Positions 1-12,984 of a stretch of 64,000 nt of DNA are shown piece after piece. Origin of the DNA: Dermatophagoides farinae (taxonomy: Eukaryota > Arthropoda > Arachnida > Sarcoptiformes > Pyroglyphidae); NCBI RefSeq assembly GCF_024713945.1, contig NC_134679.1, positions 3,415,001-3,479,000 on the forward strand, given 5' to 3'. Each line of letters begins with the position of its first letter. The first letter of the stretch is position 1. The notes below the pieces were generated by a model, which was given only the letters and a program-made list of their open reading frames with translations, did not search any database and had not been told where the DNA came from. The position numbers and the translations under genes were made by a program.

Positions 1-1745
1 TAATAGACAAATATTATTCTTTCAACCACATTCATTGTGCATTCATTGGTATTCTTGTAGCTGAAAATGTGAAATAAAATATAAAAATAAATTCACTCTT
101 CTGTTTTCGTGATGATTTCAAATCATTGTTGTCTTTATAATTTTCTTTGTATTTTCATTATTATTATTACTTTATATTCTTTTCTTAATATACACAATTC
201 TTAAACAGACACAATACAAGAATCTGAAATACAAGTGAAAAAAAAACCTACAAAAGAATGAAGTAACAATGATAAAAAAAATAAAGAAAGAAGTAATTCT
301 GGAACTCCTACTGGAACGAAGTGAATTTTACCACACATTTAGGTATAAACCAAAAAAAAAAACAATAATGCGACTATAACAATTGACAATTTGGTCAAAC
401 ATTTTCTTTTCTTTGTTTTTTTTTTTTTGGTTTGGTTTGGTTTGAAACATCGTTTGTCTTATTGTCGTATTGTTTTTTTGTACAGATACACACACACACA
501 CACACGCACACATACATTGACTAACTGGCTGACATGACATGATACATCCGATTTCAAATCTAACTACAATTGTTACAATTTTTTTTTTATTTTTATTACC
601 AATTGTTATTGTGTTGTTGAAACCATTCAGTTTCACCAAAAAAAAGTGTGGATCACTTTTTTATTTTTATTTTGGTTCTCTTTTCATTTGATTTGGAATT
701 ATGGTTTGTTTGTAGTTTGTATTATCAACCATTCGTTTTTATTCGTTCGGATCAATTTAGTTTGGCTGGGTATTTGCGATAGATTTAAGTTCCAATTTTG
801 GTTATATCAATGATCATTGCATTTTATTATCATCTGCGGTTTGCATAGAAAGTATTTTTTGATTTTATTATTATAGAAACAATCTTGTTGTATTTGTATT
901 TTGTATTTTTTTTTTTTTTTTTGTAAATTGGATATTTGATTTTAGTATTTTTTATACTAATCGCGTCATCTAGCAGGACAGTTTCAAAACAATTTTATTT
1001 GAATATTCTCCATAAATGGAAAAATATTGACCTACTCTTGTTCATAGTAAAGAATTGTGGAAAAATTTTTCTTAAATATAAAAAACGAATCACCAGACAA
1101 TATTCTGTATAGAAAGAAATCCTGAAACGTGATCAAAATCAAGACCATCATTAAAGTGTATGCACTCAAACTTTCTTGATGATTGACCGACCCATTATCC
1201 GCCACACTTCAAATAATGATCGAATTCCTGACAGATATACATAGAGACACGCTATAGTGTCAATTGACACGCAACACTTGTTGATTTGGATCATTTGACA
1301 TTTATTTCAAATAAGATTTGTGTTTTTTTTGTGTATGTTTTTAAAAAACAAAAAAATTATCTTCTTGATACGAGTTCATGGCCATAGGTTATGAAACAAT
1401 ACTCATTATGACTCAATTGGATTGAATGATTATTTAAATTATCATTTTAAAATTTTGAAATCTAAATTTAATGATGCCAAGTGGAATTTTATTAAAAAAA
1501 AGACACAAATATAATGATGATGATGTTCATCAGTTTCGGTAAGCACACACCTTTAATCATCAAATACATAAACAATAATTAATGTAATTATTTAATATTT
1601 ACACTTGATCGACGAATTCACGGACATATAAATGTCCGGGACATTCATTTCCTTTGATGTTGAAAAAGAAATAATCTTTGATATGGTTCGTTGGGCTCTC
1701 TCTCTCTCTTTCTTTCTTTAGCTGTCAAATTCAATCCGCTCGGTT
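1..1745. other. Gene-free AT-rich flank
   Basis: I see no supportable gene here. Short open frames exist but have the composition of the surrounding A/T-rich sequence and no recognisable motif. The stretch holds homopolymer T and A runs and one CA microsatellite near 487-513. It may include the 3' end of a gene lying outside the window, which cannot be told from sequence alone. Confidence 0.6.
487..513. repeat. (CA)n microsatellite
   Basis: A run of about twelve CA dinucleotides with one CG interruption. It is a simple sequence repeat with no visible functional context. Confidence 0.8.
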
Positions 1746-1755
1746 TATATAAAAA
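1746..1755 (+). promoter_or_regulatory. TATA box of the Gly/His-rich peptide gene
   Basis: TATATAAAAA lies 88-97 bp upstream of the start codon at 1843, a spacing that suits a short 5' UTR. It is flanked by CGGTT and AACCG, giving a small imperfect dyad. Promoter function is inferred from position. Confidence 0.6.
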
Positions 1756-1842
1756 CCGACGTTTTGATTATGATCATTGTCACTATCTTTTCTTATCTAC
1801 TATCTGTTTTTATAATATCAAGACCATTCACGTTAATCAGAA

Positions 1843-2070
1843 ATGAATTCAAATAAATTTCGATTCATATTGGCTACCATTTTTATCATATCACTAATGG
1901 CAAATTCATTGGTCGAAGCTAGAAGCGGTGGTGATGTTATCATTCTTGGGGGATTCGGTCATGGCCATGGACACGGACATGATTTTGGCCATTTTGGTCA
2001 TATTCTAACGTTGGGCTCACTATTTGGTGCATTTGGTGATGGTAATGTCATTTTGGGACGACGCCGTTAA
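1843..2070 (+). CDS. Small secreted Gly/His-rich peptide
   Basis: Single-exon gene for 75 residues. The first 26 residues form a clear signal peptide: a basic start (NKFRF), then a hydrophobic core, then a likely cut after VEA at about residue 26. The predicted mature peptide has about 49 residues with a His-Gly stretch (GHGHGHGHDFGHFGH) and a basic C-terminus, RRR. Alternating Gly-His stretches can bind metal ions and occur in several unrelated arthropod secreted peptides, so antimicrobial, metal-binding or cuticular roles are all possible and none is shown here. A TATA box sits upstream and AATAAA follows at 2176-2181, which supports a real short transcript. I do not recognise a named family. 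Confidence 0.75.
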   Translation: MNSNKFRFILATIFIISLMANSLVEARSGGDVIILGGFGHGHGHGHDFGHFGHILTLGSLFGAFGDGNVILGRRR

Positions 2071-3895
2071 AAATAAGAAAAAATTTCTGGCACTCATCAT
2101 CAAAACAACATCTGTATAAAAATTCTGTTGTTCCATTCTATTGAGCTTCTTTGAGAAAATTTTAAATTTGAAATGAATAAAATAAATGATTTTCTAAAGC
2201 AATTTTTTCAATATTTTGCAACCGTATATATGAAACAGATTTGGGTCAAGTTCTTTTTGTTGTTTTGTTTTTGTTGCAAACAAAATCCAAATCAAAGTTT
2301 TATAGTTTTTTCCCCAACTATGTGTTTGCTAACTATAAGGCCAAAATTGAGGGCACACATTTCATATGAACAACAATTGATTATCATCACCATCATTATC
2401 AGATCAATGAAGTCACAGCACAAACACACGCTGTAGAAATAAACCCAAAAAATCAAGTAGAAAAACCATCATATATTTCATTTATTTTGTAATTGTCAAC
2501 ATATTTGATCATCTGTTTCCTGGATGTGTGTGTGTGTGTGTTTATGTCTATTTTTCTTTTCCTTTATCACCTTACATCTTTCATCAGCTAATAAATTTAT
2601 GTCTTCTGACACTTATCAATCAATATCGAACAACGTGGAAAAAAACGCTCATCATTCATATATATATTCGTTTGTAAGTTTCTTCTGTAATTATCACCTT
2701 TTTTTATTATCCAAATTCTTTAATATTTTTTTTCACTGTCATAATCACGGAATTTATCGATTCAAATTTTCATCATAATTAGTGGAATATTCAATTTATC
2801 ATTGCATGATATTCACAAAGTTTTTTTTTTGCTTTTTGATTTCGAAATCTATGAGCATTAACAGATTCAAGCCATATATGGCAACAAACATTTAAACCAT
2901 AGAAAAACATCGTCATTAAATTGAGAAAAAAAACAACAAAAAATTAGAAATATTTTATGACATACATTCTAATCATCTGCATATCATTCGTCGATTAGAT
3001 CATTTTTCGTTTTTATTTTGTTGTTGCCATAATAAAATTAAAAGTATTGGAAAAAAAATGGTCCAACAATGTCAATCAACGACACATCAATCTTGGATGG
3101 AAAATAATCACCCACACACTTTTTAGATTTTTTTTTAAAATTTTGTTTGCTTGATGACGTTTCAAGATCATTAAAGTTATAAATTATTTTTTTATATAGA
3201 TTTTTTTTCTTGTTTTTTTTCGGTTGATGTCCGTAAAAGGCTGAAAAAAATATTCTATTGCTTTTGTTTAAGTTTGAGTTGTTGAAATTTAATTTTCAAA
3301 ATTTTTCAAAATGTATTAGTTTGTAGGAGGTCTAGTTTAGTTATTATCCAAGGTGATCCAAAGATGTTTCAATTCTGGTTGTCAATATACATGTATATAT
3401 TACGATGGCTAGTTAATGATTTGTTTATTGCTATTGCTAACGATTCATATTCAAAATATGAAACATGGGAAAAAAATGCTATAGATTTTACTGATACAAA
3501 AAAAATGATTATGATTATCTTTATGAATTGATCTTTGCATTGAATAGAATGAATGAATGAGATTTTTTATATTCAAGGTCATTATATTTTTGATTTTATA
3601 GTTTGATCTTGATCTTTTTGTTGTTTGTTGTGGATCATCCATTCATCCATCAATCATCATTTTCATTATTATTACGATCATTTTTGAAAGGTTAAATTTT
3701 ATCCAATTCATACCCTTGATAATTTTATTTTATTGAATATTTCTTTTTATGATAACCAAAATACAGAATTTCTATTGAGTTAAAATACATATGATGAAAA
3801 TAAAATTAAATTAAATGTAACATATATCAAACACATGATCAACATTAAACAACAACAACAACAACAAAAAGTATCGATGGCGATTTTTTATGGCC

Positions 3896-3926
<31 letters not shown>

Positions 3927-4620
3927 GTCATTGCGGTGTGATGTGATGTGGATCCAGACAGCATGAAATCCTGAAGCTCTATTGTTTTATGTATAATAAC
4001 CCAATTTAAGTTTGATTTCATCTTCGTTTGTCCCCTCTTTTTTTTCTTTGTTGATGATAAGATTTTTTTTATAATATCAATTAATCCTGTGTATTTTATT
4101 TTTTACTATTTAGATTTTTCACAGTATTTAGGTATGTCTAATTAGGACGAATCTGGTCATAATCGAGTTTCATCTGTTTTATGGTGTCACTCTTTCGATC
4201 ATTTTATATCTGCAGTGCCCGTATTATAATGTTCTTTTGATTTTATTTGTTTCAATTTTATTTTTGTTTCGCCATTTTGTTCATCTAAATTCTGGTCATT
4301 TTGTTTACATTTCATGCCAACGATTAATTTCAATATTAAAATAAATAATTATAATAAGTGGAAGAGAAAATTTACTTGTAAACGTTCGAATCATCGAATC
4401 AACGAATCAATTAGAATAGTTCCGTTTCGAACTAATTTTGGTGGAGCCTGTCACCCTATCATCATAATTGATCAATGTATTATCGGTCGTGTAACTATTA
4501 GATTTATATTCGATCGTATTGTTGATTGGTTATTAAGTAAACAACGTTTTAAATATCATACACCTTATCCAAAAAATTGGATTAAATTTAAAATATATGC
4601 TATTAATCTGAATTCGAGCA
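2071..4620. other. Intergenic, simple repeats only
   Basis: After the poly(A) signal at 2176-2181 I see no supportable gene. The tract has T/A homopolymers, a TG run near 2525, (CAA)n near 3848 and an (ATC)n run at about 3897-3926. It presumably includes the promoter and 5' UTR of the transporter starting at 4621. A 104-codon open frame at 4314-4628 overlaps that start in another frame and looks like chance. Confidence 0.55.
3897..3926. repeat. (ATC)n microsatellite
   Basis: About ten ATC units in a row in non-coding sequence. The same triplet recurs in shorter runs across the window and inside coding regions as Ser, His or Asp tracts. Confidence 0.8.
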
Positions 4621-6630
4621 ATGGATAAAATTAACAACGAAATTGGATCTACAATACCTGTTGTGAGTATGGTGGATGAAATTAAACCACCACCACAGTC
4701 ATCTACTTCATCAAAGATCGCCATACCATTGGTGATTAATGGAAAAGAATGTTCTAAAATGGAACAAAAAAATGGATCGAATTCTGTGGAAACCGATGAA
4801 GAACGTCGGTTACGTGAAGAACAAGAAATAGCCGAACGAAATGAATTGTCTATGATTCGTATGCTTGTACGACATAACCAACAAATTGGTATCGTAGGCA
4901 ATATGAACATTTTTAAACCATCGGCTGAAGATGAACGTAAGAAACAAGTGCCTGATATCAGTTCTGGATCAATAAGTGATGGTTTAGGTTCGATATCGGT
5001 TGCCGGATCTATTGCCAGTAGTGATGAAGCATTTTTTCATCAATATCAACGGGAAGATCTTCGCCGTACTGTTTCAATGGTATCATGGGGTTCTGGTCCA
5101 GCACAAACACAGGTTATGACTAAACGTTATAAATTGATTACCTCAGCTGTTCTTTGGTTTTGTTACTATTCGCTTGCATTGAATGATTACATTTTTGGTC
5201 CCACTTTTAATGATCTTTCATTAATATTGGGTGTTTCATTCGATCGTATTGCCTATTTTGTCGTATATCGCCAATTGGCGTATACGTTTGGATCATTGGG
5301 TGAGTGTTGTTTAATTTTTTTTGTTTGTTTCATATTTTTTAGAAAATTTTTCTCTTGATAGGCGGTATCGCTTTTGATTATGTGAATCGGCAGTTATTTT
5401 TGATCGCTTTGTTGCTTTTATCTGGTGCATCGTTGATGGTCACTCCATATGTACCTGATGTTGGTTGGCTTTTCCTGATTGCCGTTGTGAATGGTTTTGC
5501 TGCCGGTGCATGTGATGTTGGTTTTCATGTTTGGATTCTTGAAATGTTCCAGAATGGTGGTGGGCCATTACTTCAAGCATTACATTTTTCTTTTGGGCTT
5601 GGTATTGCTAGTGCACCATTAATTTCAGCTCAATTTTTAGACGAATCAGAAGGATGTTCTGCTTCAGTCAATGATGAAATTATTTTGTCTGATTATGAAA
5701 TTCAACATCGACGGCAGACTCTTTTCATACCATATTTAATTACCGGTTTAATTGTATCTGCCGGTGGCATTATTCTTCTTGGTCTCTACCTATACAAAAG
5801 TTATATACCTCCACAAGAACGAAAATTACCAGCTTCGTTTGATCAACAAATGCCTAAGCAGCTTACACGATCGGAAAAGATTGAACTTTGGAAGCGTTCA
5901 TTGCCATCCTTTTATATTATTTCGATTATCATTCTTGGCTCTGTCATGCTTTGGTCTTACTATGGACTTGAGGTTACCTTTTTTCAATTTTTGGCTCAAT
6001 TTTCAAACGCTGTTCCATTACCAATATATGGTTCGATGTCGGCCAATCTGGAAGCAGCAACCGGTTCTGCATATGCAATCGGTGGTCTTTTAGCAATATG
6101 GGCTTCTTTTCAAATTCATCCTGAAAATATGATTTATTTGAATTTCATTCTGATGAACATTGGTAACTACATCCTTTTGAAATGTTCTGAAACATCATTG
6201 CCTTGGTTTTGGGTCGGTAATATTGTCATTGGATTTGGGTATGTATTTTTGTACAAAGTAACCTGAATTGTATTCAACAATTTTTTTCATTTGTAGATTT
6301 TCATCATGTTATGCTACTGCATACACTTTTCTCGAACATCAAATTAATGTAACGAATGTGATTGGATCAATATTCTTGTTTGCAGGAGGAGCTGGTACGG
6401 CAATATTCCCCATTCTTTTGGCTGAAATTTGTTCAAAACCATTGTATCTGATATATTTGAGTATTTTCTGCTCGAATCTAGCATTACTATTATTCGTTGT
6501 TATGCATTTCATAACAAAAATCCGTCAACGACAAGTAAAATTAATACAGGATCGATTAATGAAAAATCCAGCAATGTTGGTCAAAATTAAACAACGTACA
6601 TTATCACAATTGTCTTATGCACCGCAATGA
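4621..6630 (+). CDS. MFS transporter, MFSD4/NaGLT1-like
   Basis: Three exons: 4621-5299, 5362-6238 and 6297-6630, with introns of 62 and 58 bp, giving 629 residues. Roughly the first 170 residues are hydrophilic and probably cytoplasmic. The membrane part then starts with RYKLITSAVLW and shows about twelve hydrophobic spans. The stretch GAAGACDVGF, then ILEMFQNGGG and LHFSFGLGIASAP, is characteristic of the MFSD4/sodium-dependent glucose transporter 1 branch of the major facilitator superfamily. Members of that branch move sugars or related solutes across the plasma membrane; the substrate here is unknown. Splicing restores the frame at each junction (Gly codons split by both introns). The long N-terminal extension is larger than in vertebrate relatives. 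The family call is firm, the substrate is not. Confidence 0.88.
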
Positions 6631-9600
6631 GTTAACCGCGTCATTTTCAGAAAAAAAATACAAAAACAAATATACACATACAGATTTTATAAGCCATTAA
6701 TCTTTAAAAGTTATAAATCAATGAAAAATTTATTCCGATTGTCATAATGCAAATGAAAAGGGATTTTTCTTTTTTACACATTCCAAAAGTGAGAAAAAAT
6801 TTTGAAAAAAAATTGAATAAATAAATTCGTCGATATAATAATCATTTTATTTTTTTTTTACTGATTTATGGCCATTGATAATCATCATACATGATGACTT
6901 TATTTATCTTTCTTTTTTTTGAACAATCATTTCTAATGATGATGGATTTAATCCTGATTAGAAAATTTTGTTTTACAAATGCTAATGATAATCAGTTGTT
7001 GGAATTTTTCGTTTTTGAAATCATCATTCAATATGACTTTGAAATTTTTCAAAAACAAAACAAAAAATAAATAAAATGAATCTTCTGGAACGAAGAAACA
7101 AATTCTACCCATTTAACACAAACATCCAACATGATTGATGATGATGATGAGAGTGCGTAACCTTGAAACATGTGAATAAAGAAAATTTTTTCTATCGTGT
7201 ACACGTGGAAACGTTGACCGTTTTTGGGAATGATTCAAAAATTATTTGATGAAAACAACAGTTTACCAATCAATTTCCATACATACAATGTGTGTGATTT
7301 TTTTTCTAAAAAGGGTTTTTTTTTGCATTCGATTGACAATTTCTTAAATGCAAATTGACGACTGATGATATGCCACTGTTCATCTTTTCTAATAGGAAAT
7401 ACATCGAGCAAAAAATGAATTGATTGTATTGAAAATCAATGATGATGTTGATTTCACTATCAATTTTGTTAATCTTGAATTCATTCCTTTTTTCAGCTTA
7501 TCGTCATTATTACGTTGGGTTTTTCCATTTTAAGAATTTGAAACAAATGATTTTTTTTAAATTTCCAATTATTATCATCCAGATTTAATCAGTTGCTTCA
7601 TTTGTCTAAATTACAGAAATAGAATGATATATTATTACCAGTTCGAATGTATATACATAATTATAATAATGAAATTAATAATCAAGAATCATATATTGTA
7701 TATTGATTATTACAACTTGTTGATCGATGTTTTTGAAAAAAAAACTCATAAATTGTTCTTATTATTTATTTTTTTTCGAACAAAAATTTAAACGAATAAA
7801 AAAAATATATATAAGATTCATTATAATCATTTACTTGAAAACAAAATGATGATGATGATGATGAGAAAAAAATGGTTTGACATTTTCAAGGTTAATTATT
7901 ATCTTTATTCCATTCATTCAATCTGTATCTATGTGAGATTACTATGGGAAACAAACAATTGATACAGAAATCAAATGAAAAACTGCCCATAATAAACGCT
8001 TATTCATGGCTAGCTAAAATTATTGAATTGAATTCACGGATGTCATTTTATTAAATCAAAAGCTATAGTTAGTTGAATTAGTGATTATAAAAACAAAAAT
8101 TCAATAAAATGATGATCATTGATTATGATAAAAATTCCGATGATTATGATGATGATGATCATGTGCAGTCTGGTTGCTTCTAGATACAAAATGGATTGAT
8201 TAAAAAAAATTTTATATCTCATCAATTATGATTATTACCATTGGTTATACTGGTTTCGAATGAAAAAAAAAATTCAAATATTAATTAATAAGAATCGTGT
8301 GTGTTGGTGTCAGTTGAAAACTATGAATAAAGCTTCGATATCGTCATATCATACCATCAAAAATTTGTCCTTTTCTTTTTTCAATTTATTTTCTTTGGAT
8401 ATAAAATTCTTAAAAGAAATTCAGATTATCAGCAATTTTTTTTATGACAAGACAACAATAATCGAACCTAACGCCATCTTGAGTCGATTGGAGAAAGTTT
8501 TTTCATGGATTTTTTCTTTTAAAATTGAGCCAGAAAAAAGTTATTTTTCTACCTTCTTGCTCATAATTAATTATATTATGACATCAAATAAGGAAAAAAA
8601 AAGATATTTTTATTGTTATTATCATCCTATTATACAATTTCTAGTTATAAAATAAAAATGAAACGTTAATACAAAAAGCTAATCGTGGTGTTCGTGATTG
8701 CCATCAATGAATATAGTTTCACATTTGTTAAATCATTATTAAAATCATAAATCAATTAATGGAAAATAGTAATAAAATTCTGTCGAGACATTGAAATGTC
8801 AGACAGTTTGATTTCAAATGATTGATTTATATAATAATCGAAAGTAATCGAAATGAAATGAAATACACTAATGTTCATTGAATTAAATTGGAATTTTGTC
8901 ATTTTTTTTATTATCAATTTGTTTTGTTAACTATTATTTTGCCATTAATGATGCAAAATGTTTTAATATTAGGTGCCTCTTGTGATCATTATGATTATGA
9001 TTCCAATCCTACGCAATTCATTGGGCTCACAAACGTGTAACATTAGTAGCACATTGGTTTCGATTTTTTTTACATTCATTTGATAGGTAATACTTGAAGT
9101 ATTTGAGCATCTAAAAAATCTTTACAAAATGATGATTTTAACAGGAATAAATTTACTTCATAATTTTTTTTCCTTGGTTCAAAATCGCCTCATTAATCAA
9201 TCCATCAAATGTAAATTTCCAATAATTTTTTTTTTGATTTTTCTTTATATTATATTACATTACATATGCAATGATGTTACTAATTAGGATCAGATTTTCC
9301 GTATAAAAAAAACTGTCACTGTGTTTTATCACGTACCCGCGATCCAAAATGACACAACTGTAAGATGATGATGACGTCTATCCATATAAGAGAACGGTTA
9401 AAAGATGTAACAAGGTCACCTTCTGTATTGGAAATGATATTTTTTGTTTTATTTATTGAAAATTATCATTGATTTCAAATCGATACTGTTTAATCTTGAA
9501 ATCGTTTCTCCTTTACAATTCAATTTTGTTAATATGTCCCCATATATGTATCAACTAGAAAAGAAAGAGTGAAAGACAGAATGAAAGATGAAAATCACTT

Positions 9601-11136
9601 GTTTTTCAAGATTTAAAAAATTAATTTAAATTTATTTTTTTTCAGAAAAAAAAATTAATTCCATTTCATCAAAGATCAATAGTTATGGCCAATGAATCGG
9701 TGAAATCGGATGAAAATTTCTGAAAAATAAAGAATTATGAATATTTGAAGCCAAAAAAAAAATTCCAAATTAAGATTTTAATGTCATATAAATAAATTCT
9801 CCAGCATTATAAAAAGAAAAAATTAATGCTGTATATATTCGTTGAACGGATAGATTCTAAAAAAACTCTGATCCAACTTACACATCATCACTTTATTTTT
9901 ATCTTTCTAGTATGATCAAAAAAAAAAAATTTGATTTCATTGAATTTTAGTTTTTTTTTTGGTTCCAACAAGGCAATGTGTTAATTCATGATTTCGAACA
10001 AATCGACGACAAATACTTTCAATATCGTTTTTGTTTTCTTCTCTTTTTTTTAAATTAAACATTGTCCTCACCTGTAATGTTTATCATCATAGTTTGATCT
10101 TTTTCAAATAAATTCATTTCAATTTCAGACAAAAAAAAATTTGTGGCGTATTTTCCATTTGTAGAAAGAATGGGATTCACAATTCAATTCTAGTTATTTA
10201 AAAAAAAAGAAAAAATTTCTAACGATGATGTTCATTTCAACCTTGAATTGATATTTTCAAAAAAAAAAAAATTTTTTTTTCTCTTCATCATCTTTTTTAT
10301 ATATATATTCTTGAGATACGATGCGAAATCGTCATCAAAAAAAAAATCGAAGCCTTATTCATAATTAAGTACATACATCTTTCTAACCATTTCTTCATAT
10401 CTTCAAATGTGCACTTGAAACCCTAAATTTAGTCATATCCAATCATCATGAATCGTAATCTTTTAAACAAATTAATTTACTAAAAAAACCACCATAGCAA
10501 TGAAGAATAATTGAATGAATCGACCAGTCTTTTAAACAACAATGAAAATTATAATTCAAGTTAATGGATGAATATTATTTTGATATGAAAAAAAACAAAT
10601 TCAACAAAAAACTTCCTACTTCTTCATCACTATCATTGTGCATAGGTAGTAAATTCATCTGCAAATAATATCGATCAATCGATATGCAACGATGATCTGT
10701 GATATCATCCAGTGTTTATCAACGTGTCTTGTTGGAACATGTTTCAATCCAAAAAAAAAAATGATGTTCTTTATTGAGAAGAACATCTTTTCAACATAAT
10801 ATAATATCCTTCGTAACTGAAAAACTAGATGGCTTTGGAAAGTATTTTATTATGAGATGAAAGAGGTGTCTTTCGTTCTTTGTTGGATAGCCATCATTTC
10901 CATACATTTGTATTTATTCATGTACATTAAAATCAATACCTGCTGCTGTTCTTATAGAAAGAATCACCATAATCATCAACATAATGGATGATTCCATCCT
11001 CCATATGAATTATTGTACCATTTTTACCTTTCATTATTTCTGCATGTTGTTATAATTCTATATGTCGAATGATGGCACCGGCTTTTTGACGATAGCGGCT
11101 AAGCTTTACCATAATGTCTTTATGTGATTCATTTCC
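6631..11136. other. 4.5 kb gene-poor intergenic tract
   Basis: I see no supportable gene. The sequence is strongly A/T-rich with ATG/ATC triplet runs (for example 7139-7150 and 7846-7862). The longest open frame (8260-8655, 131 codons) reads as Lys, Ile and Phe-rich noise. Nothing resembles a tRNA, a transposase or terminal inverted repeats. Confidence 0.55.
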
Positions 11137-11144
11137 TATATAAA
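11137..11144 (+). promoter_or_regulatory. TATA box of the cuticle-type protein gene
   Basis: TATATAAA lies 79-86 bp upstream of the start codon at 11223, as expected for a strongly expressed secreted-protein gene with a short leader. Function is inferred from position. Confidence 0.65.
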
Positions 11145-11222
11145 TGGATAGAATCACCACTGGAAAATCATCATTCGATTCAATCCCTTTTGGAAAAACA
11201 TCGATACAACAAATCCACCAAA

Positions 11223-12618
11223 ATGAAAGTTAGTATCGATTCATTTTGATTCGATCGTTCATTATCAATAATGATAATGATGATTCGATTTATGTTCTCT
11301 CGAACATTATTACCCGATCTACATCCTTTTTGAATATATTCTAATATTTGTCATTTTATTTAGTTCGCTTTGTTCGTCGTTGCAAGCTTGATTGCTACCG
11401 TTTATGGCCAATCACATCAATACTACCATACTAGCGGTTTGCGAAACTTGGGTGGTTCATATTACCGAAGTGCCGGTATCTCTGGTGTAGCTGGTCTTGG
11501 TGGCCTCGCTTATGGTACTGGTCTAGGTTATGGAACTCGTTATGGCTATGGATCTGGTCTTGGTTATGGTTTGGGCTATGGTTTGGGTTATGGTCAAGCT
11601 GTCGCTTTGGCACCAGCACAAGCTGTAGGATATGTTGCAGCAGCTCCCGCAGTCGCTGTCCAAGCTCCAGCTGTTTCGTATGCCGCAGCAGCTCCCGCAG
11701 TACAAACCGTCGCTGTCCAAGCACCAGCTGTTTCGTATGCCGCAGCTCCCGCAGTCGCTGTCCAAGCCCATACCGCCCAAGTCAGTGGTCCAATTCATGC
11801 TGCCATTGAATCCCGACGAACCGTTGAAGTTATCGATGGACCATCCACTGGGGACGCTCCAGTAGCTAGCACCGTTGTCATTGGACCAAATGTTCAACCA
11901 ATCAATTTGGAATTCCAAACTCAAGCCTCACCATTGGCCGCAACCCAAGTAAGGATATTTCAGTCAATGACTTTGGTCAGATTGTAACCTCGTTATTATT
12001 CATTAGAACCACGTTCCAACAGCCCCAGCTGAACCACAACAATCTTCATACGAAGAACAACCAGATCTCTTGCGACAAGACATCGTAAAACCAGTTGTCC
12101 AAGATGTCCACGAAACCATTGTCCCATTCCGACGAATCACCCAAGAATTGAAACCAGTTCAAGAATCAGTTCACCAAATCTTGCCACGAGGCCAAGAACG
12201 AGGTTTTTACCAACAACAACAACAAGTTCGAGTCGCACAACATGTTGCCGCACCAGCCGCTGTTGCCGTTCAACCAGTTGTACAGGCCGCACCTGCTATT
12301 AGCGCCGTTCGAGTAGCCGCTGCTCCCGCAGTAGCTTATGCTGCTCCAGCTGTTTCCACTGTTTCCGCTGCACCAGCTGCCATTGGTGTCATTGGTGTTC
12401 AACCAGCTGCTGGTTACATCGGTTATGGTGCAGGTTATGGAACAGGTTATGGAACAGGTTATGGTGTTGCTAAATACGGAACCGGATATGGTCTCACTAG
12501 CGGTTTGATTGGTGGTGGCTCATATGGATCATCATATTCAGTACAACCAGCCAGCTACGGAACTGGTTATGGTTACACTACCTATAGCAGTGATGCCTAC
12601 CCAATCCGAAAAAAATAA
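11223..12618 (+). CDS. Secreted Ala/Tyr/Gly-rich cuticle-type protein
   Basis: Three exons: 11223-11228 (only Met-Lys), 11364-11948 and 12007-12618, giving 400 residues. A two-codon first exon spliced into a signal peptide is a common design of arthropod cuticle genes. The join gives MKFALFVVASLIATVYGQS, a good signal peptide. The mature protein has a Gly-Tyr repeat zone (YGLGYGLGYG), an Ala/Pro/Val zone with units like APAVSYAAAAPAV, and a central non-repetitive block of roughly 120 residues (from VSGPIHAAIESRR through RRITQELKPVQESVHQ). A second Ala/Pro zone and a second Gly/Tyr zone follow. The repeat zones suggest an extracellular structural protein of cuticle or a lining; the central block could be an assembly or cross-linking domain. 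I recall similar secreted proteins from mites but cannot name the family with confidence. AATAAA lies at 12867-12872. Confidence 0.82.
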
Positions 12619-12984
12619 ACTAGTTTTACCATTTTCCTTTTGATCCCTTTCCTTACGATAACATCATCATACAATCTGCCTATCTACTTGTCTGAAGACT
12701 TGACGAGAAAGTTTTACATCAATGATTAATGAAATATATCGGAGTTGTATTGTGAAAGAGATATGTGAACCGATTGCTACCAAAACAATTCAATCTCATA
12801 TTTTGTATGAATCAAATAATGTATGTCCCTCTCTGTCACCCGATCGAATGATATTTTAAATTTTACAATAAAAAAAATTCAAAAAAATGCCTTTTCGAAT
12901 TTTTAAACAATTTCTAAACAATTAACAACCAGAAAATTTTTCGAAATAAATGGCTTAAATCTATGCCCAAACATATCTATCTCT

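Noticed and set aside
4314-4628. 104-codon frame overlapping the MFS transporter start
   Set aside because: Different frame from the transporter, A/T-driven composition (Ile, Asn, Lys) and no family likeness. At best a uORF.
8260-8655. 131-codon frame in the 4.5 kb gap
   Set aside because: Lys/Phe/Ile-rich as expected for chance frames in A/T-rich DNA, with no motif, signal peptide or splice context.
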